Assembly: GCA_963762615.1 (NCBI GenBank)
Contig: CAVXLG010000017.1
Location: 62,001-126,000, forward strand
Origin: PALSA-505 sp963762615
GTDB taxonomy: Bacteria; Actinomycetota; Actinomycetes; Streptosporangiales; Streptosporangiaceae
Length of the DNA: 64,000 nt
Direction: 5' to 3'
Shown here in pieces: positions 46,844 to 55,531 of this stretch; the first letter of the stretch is position 1, and each line of letters opens with the position of its first letter. Both the position numbers and the translations under genes were made by a program. The notes beneath the pieces are model-generated. The model saw nothing but the letters and a program-made list of their open reading frames with translations, made no database searches and was not told the origin of the DNA.

Positions 46844-47995
46844 CTAGCCGAGGGCCTGCCGCAGGTCCTCGACGAGGTCGTCCGCGTTCTCGATGCCGAC
46901 CGAGAGCCTGACCAGGTCGGCAGGCACCGCGAGCGGGGATCCGGCCGCGGAGGCGTGTGTCATCCGGCCGGGCAGCTCGATCAGTGACTCCACTCCGCCG
47001 AGCGACTCGGCCAGGGTGAACAGCCGGGTCCGCGCGCACACCGCCGCCGCCTGCTGCGGGCCCGCCTTCACCCGGAACGACACCATCCCGCCGAAGCCGC
47101 GCATCTGCTTGGCGGCCAGCTCGTGACCGGGGTGCGACGCCAGCCCCGGGTACAGGACCTGCGCCACCGCCGGGTGCGCGGCCAGCATCTCCGCGATGCG
47201 GGCCGCGTTCGCGCAGTGCCGGTCCATCCGCACCGCGAGCGTCCTGATCCCGCGCAGCGTGAGCCAGACATCGAACGGCCCCGGCACCGCCCCCACGGCG
47301 TTCTGGTGGAAGGCGACCCGCTCGCCGAGCCCGGCATCAGCCACTACCACCGCGCCGCCCACCACGTCGGAGTGCCCGCCCAGGTACTTGGTGGTCGAGT
47401 GCAGCACCACGTCGGCGCCGAGCGCGATCGGCCGCTGCAGGTAGGGCGACGCGAACGTGCTGTCCACCACCAGCAGCGCCCCGGCATCGCGGGCGAGCCC
47501 GGCCAGCGCGGAGATGTCCGCGATGCCCAGCAGCGGGTTGGTCGGGGTCTCTATCCAGATGACCCGGGCGGACCGCTCGGCGAGGGCCCGCCGGACGGCG
47601 GCCGGATCGCTGATCCGCACCGGCGAGTAGCTCACCGCCCACCGCTCGTACACCCGGGAGAACAGCCGGAAGGTGCCGCCGTAGGCGTCGTCCGGGATGA
47701 GCACGTGGTCGCCCGGCGAGCAGATGGTGCGCAGCAGGGTGTCTTCGGCGGCCATGCCGGAGGCAAAGGCCAGCGTCCGCGCCCCGCCCTCCAGGGCGGT
47801 CAGGCATTCCTCCAGCGCGGTCCTGGTCGGGTTCGCGGTCCTGGAGTACTCGTAGCCCCCGCTGCGCAGGCCGCCCACGCCGTCCTGCTTGTAGGTGGAC
47901 ACCTGGTAGATCGGCGGCACCACCGCGCCGGTCAGCGGGTCAGGTTCCTGGCCCGCGTGAATCGCCAACGTCTCAAAGCCGTCCGCTCGTGCCAT
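46844..47995 (-). CDS. metB: cystathionine gamma-synthase/lyase
   Basis: 383 residues, Cys/Met metabolism PLP family. PLP Lys203 is in LHSTTKYLGGHSD. SRTANPTRTALEECLTALEG and the end LVRLSVGIENADDLVEDLRQ are family marks. It makes cystathionine from an activated homoserine plus cysteine, or cleaves cystathionine; adjacency to cbs favours reverse transsulfuration use as well. ATG 47995 has GAGGCAG upstream. In M. tuberculosis metB and cbs are likewise near each other. Confidence 0.88.
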   Translation of the reverse strand: MARADGFETLAIHAGQEPDPLTGAVVPPIYQVSTYKQDGVGGLRSGGYEYSRTANPTRTALEECLTALEGGARTLAFASGMAAEDTLLRTICSPGDHVLIPDDAYGGTFRLFSRVYERWAVSYSPVRISDPAAVRRALAERSARVIWIETPTNPLLGIADISALAGLARDAGALLVVDSTFASPYLQRPIALGADVVLHSTTKYLGGHSDVVGGAVVVADAGLGERVAFHQNAVGAVPGPFDVWLTLRGIRTLAVRMDRHCANAARIAEMLAAHPAVAQVLYPGLASHPGHELAAKQMRGFGGMVSFRVKAGPQQAAAVCARTRLFTLAESLGGVESLIELPGRMTHASAAGSPLAVPADLVRLSVGIENADDLVEDLRQALG

Positions 47996-48069
47996 CTTCG
48001 CTGCCTCACTGTGATCGGATTTCGCCGCCGGGCGGCCGGGCCGCACGACCCGGCCTTCGGGTGCTCCGG

Positions 48070-49473
48070 CTATCTCGCAGCCGCCCGGGAATCCGGCTCG
48101 GAAAGGAACGTGAGCATGTCCTGGCGCGTGATCATGCCGACCGGCTTGCCGTCCATCAGTACCACGGCCGCGCCGCCCTTCTGCAGCGCGGCCACGACCG
48201 TGCTCACCGGCTCGCCCGAGCCGACCATCGGCAGCGGCTGCGACATCAGGGAGCTCACCGGGTCCTGCGGCCGGGCCCGGCCCGCGATGAGCGCGTCCAG
48301 CAGGTCGCGCTCGATGATCGAGCCGACCACCTCGGCCACCATGACCGGCGGCTCTTCGTTGATGACCGGGATCTGGGAGACGTCGTACTCCCGCAGGATC
48401 CCGATGGCCGTGGCCACGGTCTCTGCCGGGTGGGTGTGCACGAACGGCGGCAGGCCGCGCTGCTTGCCTGCCAGCACGTCCGCGGCGGTAGGCTCCGCCG
48501 AGGGCGTGCTGAGGAAGCCGTAGTCGGCCATCCACTCATCATTGAAGATCTTCCCCAGGTAACCGCGGCCGCCGTCGGGCAGCAGCGCTACGATCATGTC
48601 ATCCGGGCCGCACGCGGCCGCCACGCGGAGGGCGGCGACCACCGCGAGGCCGCAGGAGCCGCCGGTGAGCAGCGCCTCTTCCCGGGCCAGCCTGCGGGTC
48701 ATGAGGAACGACTCGGCATCGGATACCGCGATCACCTGGTCGCAGATGCCCGGATCGAAGGTGGCCGGCCAGATGTCCTCGCCCACGCCCTCGATCAGGT
48801 AGGGGCGCCCGGAGCCGCCCGAGTAGACCGATCCCTCCGGATCGGCGCCGATCACCGCGACCCGGCCGCCGGAGACCTCCTTCAGGTAGCGCCCGGCGCC
48901 GGTGATCGTCCCGCCGGTGCCGATGCCCGCCACGAAATGGGTGACCCTGCCGTCGGTCTGCGCCCAGACTTCCGGGCCGGTGGAGTGATAGTGCGAGGCA
49001 GGGTTCTCCGGGTTGGCGTACTGGTCCGGCTTCCAGGCACCCGGGATATCGCCGGCCAGCCGGTCAGAGACGGAGTAGTAGGAGTCCGGGTGGTCGGGCG
49101 ACACGACGGTAGGGCAGACCACGACCTCCGCGCCGTACGCCCGCAGCACGCTCAGCTTGTCCTGGCCCACCTTGTCCGGGCAGACGAAAACACAGCGGTA
49201 CCCCTTCTCGACCGCGACGATCGCCAGGCCGACGCCGGTGTTGCCGGAGGTCGGCTCAACGATGGTCCCGCCCGGCCGGAGCGCCCCGGAGGCCTCGGCT
49301 GCCTCGACCATCCGCAGCGCGATCCTGTCCTTGACCGATCCGCCCGGGTTGAAGTACTCGACCTTGGCCAGCACCGCAGGCGAGACGCCGCCAGCCAGGT
49401 CGCCGGTCACCTTGCGCAGCCTGACGAGCGGCGTGTTCCCGACCAGCTCGATCAGGGAATCGTGTATCTGCAT
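48070..49473 (-). CDS. cbs: cystathionine beta-synthase
   Basis: 467 residues. The PLP domain has Lys48 in YFNPGGSVKDRIA, SGNTGVG and the phosphate loop GIGTGGTITGAGRYL. Two CBS modules at the C-terminus (about 335-455: PAETVATAIGILREYDVSQI and SSLMSQPLPMVGSGEPVSTV) mark it as a regulated cystathionine beta-synthase rather than a cysteine synthase. It condenses serine and homocysteine. metB follows 74 bp later on the same strand, so the two form a transsulfuration pair. Confidence 0.9.
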   Translation of the reverse strand: MQIHDSLIELVGNTPLVRLRKVTGDLAGGVSPAVLAKVEYFNPGGSVKDRIALRMVEAAEASGALRPGGTIVEPTSGNTGVGLAIVAVEKGYRCVFVCPDKVGQDKLSVLRAYGAEVVVCPTVVSPDHPDSYYSVSDRLAGDIPGAWKPDQYANPENPASHYHSTGPEVWAQTDGRVTHFVAGIGTGGTITGAGRYLKEVSGGRVAVIGADPEGSVYSGGSGRPYLIEGVGEDIWPATFDPGICDQVIAVSDAESFLMTRRLAREEALLTGGSCGLAVVAALRVAAACGPDDMIVALLPDGGRGYLGKIFNDEWMADYGFLSTPSAEPTAADVLAGKQRGLPPFVHTHPAETVATAIGILREYDVSQIPVINEEPPVMVAEVVGSIIERDLLDALIAGRARPQDPVSSLMSQPLPMVGSGEPVSTVVAALQKGGAAVVLMDGKPVGMITRQDMLTFLSEPDSRAAAR

Positions 49474-49613
49474 GACCCAACCACCTATGCGTACCTGGTG
49501 GCACGAAGGTATCCCACCGCAGGCAGCGCCCGGTCCGCGATGCCGGCCGGGAATGTGACACGATCCGGCTGCGCTGAATAAGCTACTGTCAGGTAACGAA
49601 GCAGGGAGAGACC

Positions 49614-50834
49614 ATGCCAGAGGCAGTGATCGTCGCCACCGCGCGCTCGCCGATCGGCCGCGCCTTCAAGGGGTCGCTGACCAGCATCCGGCCGGACGAC
49701 CTGACCTCCCGGATCGTCTCGGCCGCGCTGTCCCAGGTCGAGCAGCTGGACCCCGGCGAGATCAGTGACCTCATGCTCGGCTGCGGGCTGCCCGGCGGCG
49801 AGCAGGGTTTCAACATGGCCCGCGTCGTCGCGGTCATGCTCGGCCACGACAACCTGCCCGGTACCACGGTCAACCGGTACTGCTCGTCATCGCTGCAGAC
49901 CACCAGGATGGCGTTCCACGCCATCAGGGCGGGCGAGGGGGACGCGTTCATCTCGGCCGGCGTGGAGTGCGTGAGCAGGTTCACCAACGGAAGCAGCGAC
50001 AGCTGGCCGAACACCCACAACCCGGTGTTCGACGACGCCGAGGCCCGGACCCAGCGCGCCGCGGCCGGCGGCGCTGACGCATGGCACGACCCGCGCGATG
50101 ACGGCGCGATTCCCGATGTCTACATCGCCATGGGCGAGACCGCGGAGAACGTCGCCCAGCTGCGCGGGATCACCAGGCGCCAGCAGGACGAGTTCGGCGT
50201 CAGATCCCAGAACCTGGCGGAGAAGGCACTGGCCAACGGATTCTGGCAGCGCGAGATCACCCCGGTGATGCTGCCGGACGGCACCGTGGTCAGGGCCGAT
50301 GACGGGCCGCGGCCGGGGACCACGCTGGAGAAGGTGGCCGCGCTGCAGCCGGCCTTCCGGCCGGACGGAACCGTGACCGCGGGCAACTGCTGCCCGCTGA
50401 ACGACGGCGCCGCCGCGGTGGTGGTGATGAGCGACCGCCGGGCCGCCGAGCTCGGGATCACGCCGCTGGCCAGGATCGTGTCCTCCGGGGTTTCCGCGCT
50501 CTCACCGGAGATCATGGGCCTCGGGCCGGTCGAGGCGTCCAGGCGTGCCCTCGCCCGGGCCGGCATGTCGATCAGCGACATGGACCTGGTCGAGATCAAC
50601 GAGGCGTTCGCGGCCCAGGTCATCCCCTCCTACCAGGACCTCGGCATCGACGAGGACAAGCTGAACGTGAACGGCGGGGCGATCGCCGTCGGCCACCCGT
50701 TCGGGATGACCGGCGCGCGGATCACCACCACGCTGCTGAATAGCCTGCGGTTCCACGACAAGACGTTCGGCCTCGAGACGATGTGCGTCGGCGGCGGCCA
50801 GGGCATGGCGATGATCTTCGAGCGGCTGAGCTGA
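49614..50834 (+). CDS. acetyl-CoA acyltransferase (thiolase)
   Basis: 406 residues, thiolase fold. Nucleophile Cys90 is in TVNRYCSSSLQT; the C-terminal catalytic His and Cys are in GGAIAVGHPFGMTGAR and TMCVGGGQGMAMIF. It catalyses the last step of beta-oxidation or acetoacetyl-CoA formation. M. tuberculosis has fadA3 in the same neighbourhood as cbs and metB. ATG 49614 follows AGGGAGAG. The gene is divergent from cbs, with a 140-bp gap. Confidence 0.9.
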   Translation: MPEAVIVATARSPIGRAFKGSLTSIRPDDLTSRIVSAALSQVEQLDPGEISDLMLGCGLPGGEQGFNMARVVAVMLGHDNLPGTTVNRYCSSSLQTTRMAFHAIRAGEGDAFISAGVECVSRFTNGSSDSWPNTHNPVFDDAEARTQRAAAGGADAWHDPRDDGAIPDVYIAMGETAENVAQLRGITRRQQDEFGVRSQNLAEKALANGFWQREITPVMLPDGTVVRADDGPRPGTTLEKVAALQPAFRPDGTVTAGNCCPLNDGAAAVVVMSDRRAAELGITPLARIVSSGVSALSPEIMGLGPVEASRRALARAGMSISDMDLVEINEAFAAQVIPSYQDLGIDEDKLNVNGGAIAVGHPFGMTGARITTTLLNSLRFHDKTFGLETMCVGGGQGMAMIFERLS

Positions 50835-50867
50835 CAGCTTGCCCGGAGCCTGCTCCAGGCAAGCTGT
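50834..50867 (+). terminator. hairpin terminator after thiolase
   Basis: ACAGCTTGCC pairs with GGCAAGCTGT (10 bp), one mismatch, then four further pairs and a 4-base loop. It begins at the last base of the thiolase stop. A second short hairpin (ACCCGTT/AACGGGT, 50884-50900) follows. Confidence 0.7.
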
Positions 50868-50987
50868 GAGCAGCCCGCAGGTAACCCGTTGGTAACGGGT
50901 AATTAGGAAAGCTCCCGCCCGGGGGTTGTCAGGCAGCCGAGCGTAAGGCAGTCTCGCACCAAGAGGTGTCCATCGTGGAGGTGCCAA

Positions 50988-51224
50988 TTGTCACTGAACC
51001 GCTCCCCGGAGTTGCATAAGAACCTGATCGCACGCATCCCCAGCGTCACGGGACGCGACCTCCTTGAGTGGTTCAGAAGCCTCGAGTCCGGCCCTGCCTT
51101 CCTTCGCTGCGAGGAGCGCGCACACTGGCTGGCCGACGAGCACGGGCTCTCGCACGGCTACGCCAGCGCGATCGTGCACGAGTACGAAATGCGCCGCCGC
51201 AGCAGGTTGAACGCTCTCACCTGA
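50988..51224 (+). CDS. DUF4287 domain-containing protein
   Basis: 78 residues covering one DUF4287 domain: NLIARIPSVTGRDLLEWFRS, then LADEHGLSHGYASAIVHEYE. It is a small helical protein of unsettled function. TTG 50988 has GGAGG 6 bp upstream. The next gene starts 2 bp after its stop, so the two are co-transcribed. Confidence 0.82.
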   Translation: MSLNRSPELHKNLIARIPSVTGRDLLEWFRSLESGPAFLRCEERAHWLADEHGLSHGYASAIVHEYEMRRRSRLNALT

Positions 51225-51226
51225 TC

Positions 51227-51637
51227 ATGCAGGCCGACGAGGCCAGACAGTTCATCGCCGCCCACCACCGCGCCGTTCTGGCCACCCAGCGCAGCGACGG
51301 GCGGCCGCAGCTTTCGCCGGTGCTCTGCGCCGTTGACGACGACGGGCGGGTGATCATCAGCACCCGGGAGGCCGCGCTCAAGACCAGGAACCTCCGGCGC
51401 AGTCCTTTCGCCTCGCTCTGCGTAATCAGCGACGCCTTCTTCGGCCCCTGGATTCAGGTCGAGGGCAGCGCGGAGGTGGTCTCGCTGCCGGACGCGATGG
51501 ACCTGCTCATCGACTACTACCGCCGGACCGCCGGGGAGCACCCCGACTGGGCGGACTATCGCGCCGCCATGGAGCGCGAGCGGCGGGTCATCGTCAGGGT
51601 CTCGATCGACCGCGCAGGCCCCGACGCCAGCGGGTAG
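51227..51637 (+). CDS. PPOX-class flavin/F420-dependent oxidoreductase
   Basis: 136 residues, split-barrel fold. The N-terminal strand pair AVLATQRSDGRPQLSPVLCA and LKTRNLRRSPFASLCVISDA are the usual F420/FMN-binding stretches; the end ERERRVIVRVSIDRAG is typical. It would reduce or bind a small substrate with F420. ATG 51227 is 2 bp after the DUF4287 stop; a longer in-frame version beginning inside the previous gene is rejected. Confidence 0.85.
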   Translation: MQADEARQFIAAHHRAVLATQRSDGRPQLSPVLCAVDDDGRVIISTREAALKTRNLRRSPFASLCVISDAFFGPWIQVEGSAEVVSLPDAMDLLIDYYRRTAGEHPDWADYRAAMERERRVIVRVSIDRAGPDASG

Positions 51638-51839
51638 CCCGGCAGCCGGCCTGGCCGGCCGTCCGGGACCAGCCGGCCGCCTGAGCCGGCCCGGCGGCCC
51701 GGGGGCAGCCCGGCTGCCGGAGGCGGAGCGCGACCAGCGGATCTGGGTCCGGCTTCCGGCCGCCGGCGAGATTGTCACGCCGGAGTTGCGCGTACACGCT
51801 GGACACAGAGCGCGAGTTGGCCGACGATACGAGGGGCGA

Positions 51840-51940
51840 GCGTTCGGGCAGAGCCGGACGCCATGAGGGGTGCGCGTCCGGGCAGAGCCGGACGCCATGA
51901 GGGGTGCGCGTCCAGGCCAGGGCCGGACGCCACGAGGGGA
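51840..51940. repeat. 34-bp tandem repeat, about three units
   Basis: The core GGCAGAGCCGGACGCCATGA starts at 51847 and 51881 with period 34; a third, diverged copy (GGCCAGGGCCGGACGCCACG) ends near 51935. Intergenic; no spacers between units. Confidence 0.7.
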
Positions 51941-52073
51941 GGCCGAGCGGCCATGACTGCCGGCGTGGTCATCGAGAGGTTGACCGCGATCGCCGTCGTC
52001 ATCCGGGGGGGCGATCTTCTGCCACGGGCCGATCCGGGAGGTTTACCGCATAGCGGTCCCCGGCCCTGACAAA

Positions 52074-52123
52074 TCCAGGCAGCGGGCGTCGGCGGTATGA
52101 ACGCGCCCGAACCGCTGCCTGGA
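52074..52123. other. 12-bp inverted repeat, hairpin
   Basis: TCCAGGCAGCGG (52074-52085) and CCGCTGCCTGGA (52112-52123) are perfect complements around a 26-base loop, followed by CCTTATT. It may end transcripts from the flavoprotein gene or be a structured RNA. Confidence 0.5.
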
Positions 52124-52534
52124 CCTTATTGCCGCACCGATTCAGCGGATTTGCGGAGCATGACGCCGGTATTTCTCTTAAACCTTCCTCTGATATTAAC
52201 GTGATGCCCTGCAGGCGCGGTTATCCGGTGCCCCGCCACGAGCGCTCATTACTGCGCCGAACGAGCCAGCGCCGGACACGACCGGCTATACGCGACACAT
52301 CGCGATGATTTATTCACGTCGCACCGGGGCTGGTTATCACGTTCATTCACCCGGCCGCGGGCCGGCCGGATCAGGGACCGGTGAGCGGCGGCGGCAGGCC
52401 GCCCCGCGTGGCCCGGAAGCCGTCCGGCAATCGCGGTGAAGACCCGGAAGCGTGTGGTTGAATCGTCGCTGACGAGTAACTTATCGCCGCTGACCTGCAT
52501 GAACTCTAGCGGCCCGCGCTCCGGCGGGTCGCCG

Positions 52535-52607
52535 TGCCCCCGGTCGGATTCGAACCGACACCGGGACCCTTTTAGGGGGTCAGCCTCTGCCCTTGGGCTA
52601 CGGGGGC
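52535..52607 (-). tRNA. tRNA-like gene, apparent anticodon UAA, class I form
   Basis: 73 nt fold as a cloverleaf: acceptor GCCCCCG/CGGGGGC with discriminator A, D arm GCC/GGC around CAAGGGCAGA, anticodon arm GACCC-CCUAAAA-GGGUC, 5-base variable loop and T arm GUCGG-UUCGAAU-CCGAC. No CCA is encoded. With a 7-base loop the anticodon is UAA (UUA, Leu). Leucine tRNAs normally have a long variable arm, and position 33, almost always U, is C here. So the identity is doubtful: a one-base sequence error in the C-run, or an atypical tRNA, would both explain it. Confidence 0.7.
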
Positions 52608-52795
52608 TCCGTGACGATACCCATGCGTGCTGCCGACTCAGGATTGCACGGGTTAGTGTACGGCAATTTGGGGCCGCGGTATATTCCCCATTTGCTTCCC
52701 GCGCAAATGCGTGCGGAGTGTAACCAAAAGGCGAGGGTAGATAAACACACGGTAACGAGAGAGGCGCCGGACTTGACTTGCTGGTGAGACCTTCG

Positions 52796-53884
52796 TTAAC
52801 TTTCCGCTCGTTCACGTGCCCGGGTGAACACGGCATCGAGCATGACCGGAGTCACCCGGCCGGTAAATGTATTCTGCTGGCTGGGATGGTAGCAGCCGAT
52901 AAGCAGCAGCGAGTCCCGCGGGCCACCCGGATCCGGGACGGCGGCCGGGCCGCCCGGCCGCCGACCCGGCCCGGCCCCGGCGTCGTGCCCGGCAGCCGGG
53001 CCCCGCCCGGATCGCCGCCCGAGGACAGCCTCGGCACCATGGCCGAAGGCCGGGCGGGGCCTGGGCAGGCTGAAGCCGACCGCGGCGAGCGGCGGCCAGA
53101 CGGCCTGCCAGGCGAACGCGCCCAGGCAGACGATGACGCGCAGCCAGGGCAGCACCTGGGCCAGTTCGGCTTCCAGCCACGGCGCGCAGGCGTCCCGCTC
53201 CGCGGGGGTCGGCTTGTTCGCGGGCGGAGCGCAGCGAACGGCCGCGAGCATGCGCGTGCCGATCAGCCGCTGCCCGTCACCCGCCGCGATGCTGTCCGGC
53301 CGGGCCGCGAGGCCGCAGCGGTGCAGCGAGGCGAACAGCACGTCCCCGCTGCGGTCCCCGGTGAAGATCCGGCCCGTCCTGTTCCCGCCGTGCGCCGCCG
53401 GCGCCAGGCCCACGATGGCCACGCCCGGCCGGGCCGCTCCCCAGCCCGGGACCGGACGGCCCCAGTAGCGTTCGGCCCGGAAGGAGCGGCGCTTGGCCGT
53501 GGCTACCTGCTCGCGCCAGCCGACGAGCCGGGGGCAGGCACGGCACACGGACTGCCGCGCGGCCAGCTCCTGCAGGTCGCCTGCCGTGGCTGCCAGCGCC
53601 CGGACCCCGGCGGCGGTGTGCGCGACTGGCGTCCGCGACGTGGCCGGGTCATCCGGCCAGCCGGTCCCCGGCTCGACCGGGCTGCCGGTTCCCGGTCCGG
53701 CCGGGCTGCCGGTTCCCGGTCCGGCCGGGCTGCCGGTTCCCGGTCCGGCCGGGCTGCCGGTTCCCGGTCCGGCCGCGCTGCCGGTTCCCGGTCCGGCAGC
53801 GCTGCCGGTTCCCGGTCCGGCCGCGCTGCCGGTTCCCGGTCCGGCAGCGCTGTCAGGGTTGCCGCGGTGCCCGCCCGCGCTCAC
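52796..53884 (-). CDS. family 5 uracil-DNA glycosylase (UdgB-like) with repeat N-terminus
   Basis: 362 residues. Glycosylase motifs: GLAPAAHGGNRTGRIFTGDR and IGCYHPSQQNTFTGR; iron-sulfur cysteines in SVCRACPRLVGW and around AVRCAPPANKP and ERDACAPW. It removes uracil and other damaged bases from DNA. The first 75 residues are seven to eight copies of AGPGTGSA/P, encoded by a 24-bp DNA repeat and absent from the usual family. Start GTG 53884; a start inside or after the repeat cannot be ruled out. Convergent with nothing close; the tRNA-like gene lies beyond its 3' end. Confidence 0.83.
   Translation of the reverse strand: MSAGGHRGNPDSAAGPGTGSAAGPGTGSAAGPGTGSAAGPGTGSPAGPGTGSPAGPGTGSPAGPGTGSPVEPGTGWPDDPATSRTPVAHTAAGVRALAATAGDLQELAARQSVCRACPRLVGWREQVATAKRRSFRAERYWGRPVPGWGAARPGVAIVGLAPAAHGGNRTGRIFTGDRSGDVLFASLHRCGLAARPDSIAAGDGQRLIGTRMLAAVRCAPPANKPTPAERDACAPWLEAELAQVLPWLRVIVCLGAFAWQAVWPPLAAVGFSLPRPRPAFGHGAEAVLGRRSGRGPAAGHDAGAGPGRRPGGPAAVPDPGGPRDSLLLIGCYHPSQQNTFTGRVTPVMLDAVFTRARERAES
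53681..53848. repeat. 24-bp coding tandem repeat, seven units
   Basis: Seven 24-bp units starting GCTGCCGGTTCCCGGTCCGG lie within the N-terminal coding part of the uracil-DNA glycosylase, with a degenerate eighth unit at 53657. The last three alternate between two variants (ending CCGC and CAGC). Units keep the frame. Confidence 0.85.
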
Positions 53885-54023
53885 CGGCGGGGAACTCCCG
53901 TCCTGCCCTGGGGTGTCGATGGCACATCACCTCCCCTATAGGGTCGGCAACGGTACATCGATCTTGGCGGACAGGCGGCCGAGCCGGCGAATTCATCCGG
54001 CCGCCTCAGGCTGGCGGCCGCCG

Positions 54024-54995
54024 TCACCGGGACGGCAGCATGGACCAGGCAATGCCGTCCAGGATGTCGTGCTCGCTGACCACCACCTCGGCAAAGCCGA
54101 ACCGCCGCATGACACGGTCGAGCACCAGCGCGCCGCCGCCGATGACATCGACCCGCCCCGGGTGCATCGTGGGGATCGCCGATCGCTCCGCGCGAGTCTG
54201 GGCGAGCAGCCGGCTCGTGACCGACCGGACCTGCGCCGCCGTGATCCTGGCGTGATGGATTCGCGCCGGGTCATAGCGGGGAAGGCCGAGCACGATCGCG
54301 GCCACCGTGGTGACCGAGCCGGCCAGGCCGATCAGCGACCTGGCCCGCGCCATGTCCACCTTCGCGGCGGCCTCGTCGAGCGCGGCATCGATATCCGAGA
54401 TCGCGGCGTCGATCTGCTCGCGGTCCGGCGGGTCCGCGGGCAAGTGCCGCTCGGTCATCCGGACGCATCCGATATTCATCGAAAAGGCGGCCACCTCGCC
54501 GGCCGCGGCGGGACCGGCATCGTCGCCTGGTCCGCCGCCCAGCACCAACTCGGTCGAGCCGCCGCCGATGTCCAGGACGAGGAAGGGCGGCTGGGGAGGG
54601 TCGGTCATCGCGCCGAACTCCGCGGTCGCGCCGGCGAACGACAGGCGCGCCTCTTCATCCCCGGTGAGCACCTCGGGTGCCAGGCCCAGAACATCGACCA
54701 CGCCGCTGGTGAACTCTGCCGAATTAGAGGCGTCCCTGGTGGCGCTGGTGGCAACCATGCGCACGCCGCCCACCTCGCTGGCCGTGATGACCCGGGCGTA
54801 GTCGCCGAGGGTGCGGAGCGTGCGTTCCAGCGCTTCGGGCGCCAGGCGGCCGGTCTTGTCCACTCCCTGCCCCAGCCGGACGATCTCCAGCCGGCGGTCA
54901 AGATCGGTGAGGGTGCGCCGGATCGGGTCTACGTCCGCGATGAGCAGCCGGAGCGAGTTCGTGCCGCAGTCGATCGCGGCCACCCGTGACGTCAT
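54024..54995 (-). CDS. ppx: Ppx/GppA family phosphatase
   Basis: 323 residues, ASKHA fold. It opens VAAIDCGTNSLRLLIADVD; the second phosphate loop is VLDIGGGSTELVLG; GLAGSVTTVAAI and DVIGGGALVLDRVM are further family blocks. It hydrolyses polyphosphate or pppGpp. ATG 54995 has GAGGAAGG upstream and overlaps the DUF501 stop (ATGA). In M. tuberculosis Rv1026 holds the same place after eno, Rv1024 and Rv1025. Confidence 0.88.
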   Translation of the reverse strand: MTSRVAAIDCGTNSLRLLIADVDPIRRTLTDLDRRLEIVRLGQGVDKTGRLAPEALERTLRTLGDYARVITASEVGGVRMVATSATRDASNSAEFTSGVVDVLGLAPEVLTGDEEARLSFAGATAEFGAMTDPPQPPFLVLDIGGGSTELVLGGGPGDDAGPAAAGEVAAFSMNIGCVRMTERHLPADPPDREQIDAAISDIDAALDEAAAKVDMARARSLIGLAGSVTTVAAIVLGLPRYDPARIHHARITAAQVRSVTSRLLAQTRAERSAIPTMHPGRVDVIGGGALVLDRVMRRFGFAEVVVSEHDILDGIAWSMLPSR

Positions 54996-55531
54996 GCCTT
55001 CCTCGCGGGCGCTGGCGGCGACACGCAGGGGCCGCCGGCCCACCATTGCCCGGCGGACTCGGCCGCTTCGCGGCCCAGCGGGTTCGCGCCGGCCGCGGCC
55101 AGTTCGTGCGCGATCAGGGCGTGCAGGCACTTGACCCGGGCGGGCATCCCGCCGGCGCTCTGGGTGCCCGCGGGCAGCGGCTCGACGCCGCAGGCCCGGG
55201 CCGCCTCGTCGCGCCTGGCCAGGTAGTCGAGGTGGGCGGCCTGGTATCCGCGGCGCAGTTCCCCGTCGGCCGACAGCCTGGCGGTCATCGTCGCCATGAC
55301 CCCGCTCGCCTCCAGCCTTCCCGCCGCCGCGGACGCTCTCGGGCAGGTGAGGTAGTACAGGGTGGGAAAGGGCGTTCCGTCCGGCAGCCGGGGCGCCGTC
55401 TGCACCACGTCCGGCAGTCCGCACCGGCAGCGGTGCGCGACGCGGTACTGGCCGCGGGGCGGCCGGCCGAGCTGGGCGGCTACCACCGCGGCGTCCGCCG
55501 GGCTGGCCGCGAACGATCCGGAGCCGGTCAT
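54992..55531 (-). CDS. DUF501 domain-containing protein
   Basis: 179 residues. RVAHRCRCGLPDVVQTAPRL and TPFPTLYYLTCPRASAAAGR are the DUF501 marks, with four cysteines; GMPARVKCLHALIAHELAAG-like text (GGMPARVKCLHALIAHELAA) is the conserved C-terminal stretch. Function unknown. ATG 55531 overlaps the upstream stop and its own stop overlaps ppx, so three genes are chained. Orthologue of Rv1025 by position and domain. Confidence 0.87.
   Translation of the reverse strand: MTGSGSFAASPADAAVVAAQLGRPPRGQYRVAHRCRCGLPDVVQTAPRLPDGTPFPTLYYLTCPRASAAAGRLEASGVMATMTARLSADGELRRGYQAAHLDYLARRDEAARACGVEPLPAGTQSAGGMPARVKCLHALIAHELAAAGANPLGREAAESAGQWWAGGPCVSPPAPARKA

Larger units (their letters stand above)
51638..52534. 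other. about 900-bp gene-poor region
   Basis: No protein gene is supported between the flavoprotein gene and the tRNA-like gene. It contains a 34-bp tandem repeat, a long hairpin (52074-52123) and stretches of clearly lower GC (about 52150-52330), which continue past the tRNA-like gene to about 52800. The composition suggests old inserted or non-coding DNA. Confidence 0.5.

Noticed and set aside
52249..52836. Open frame of 195 codons on the - strand
   Set aside because: Runs through the tRNA-like gene and low-complexity DNA; no family likeness.
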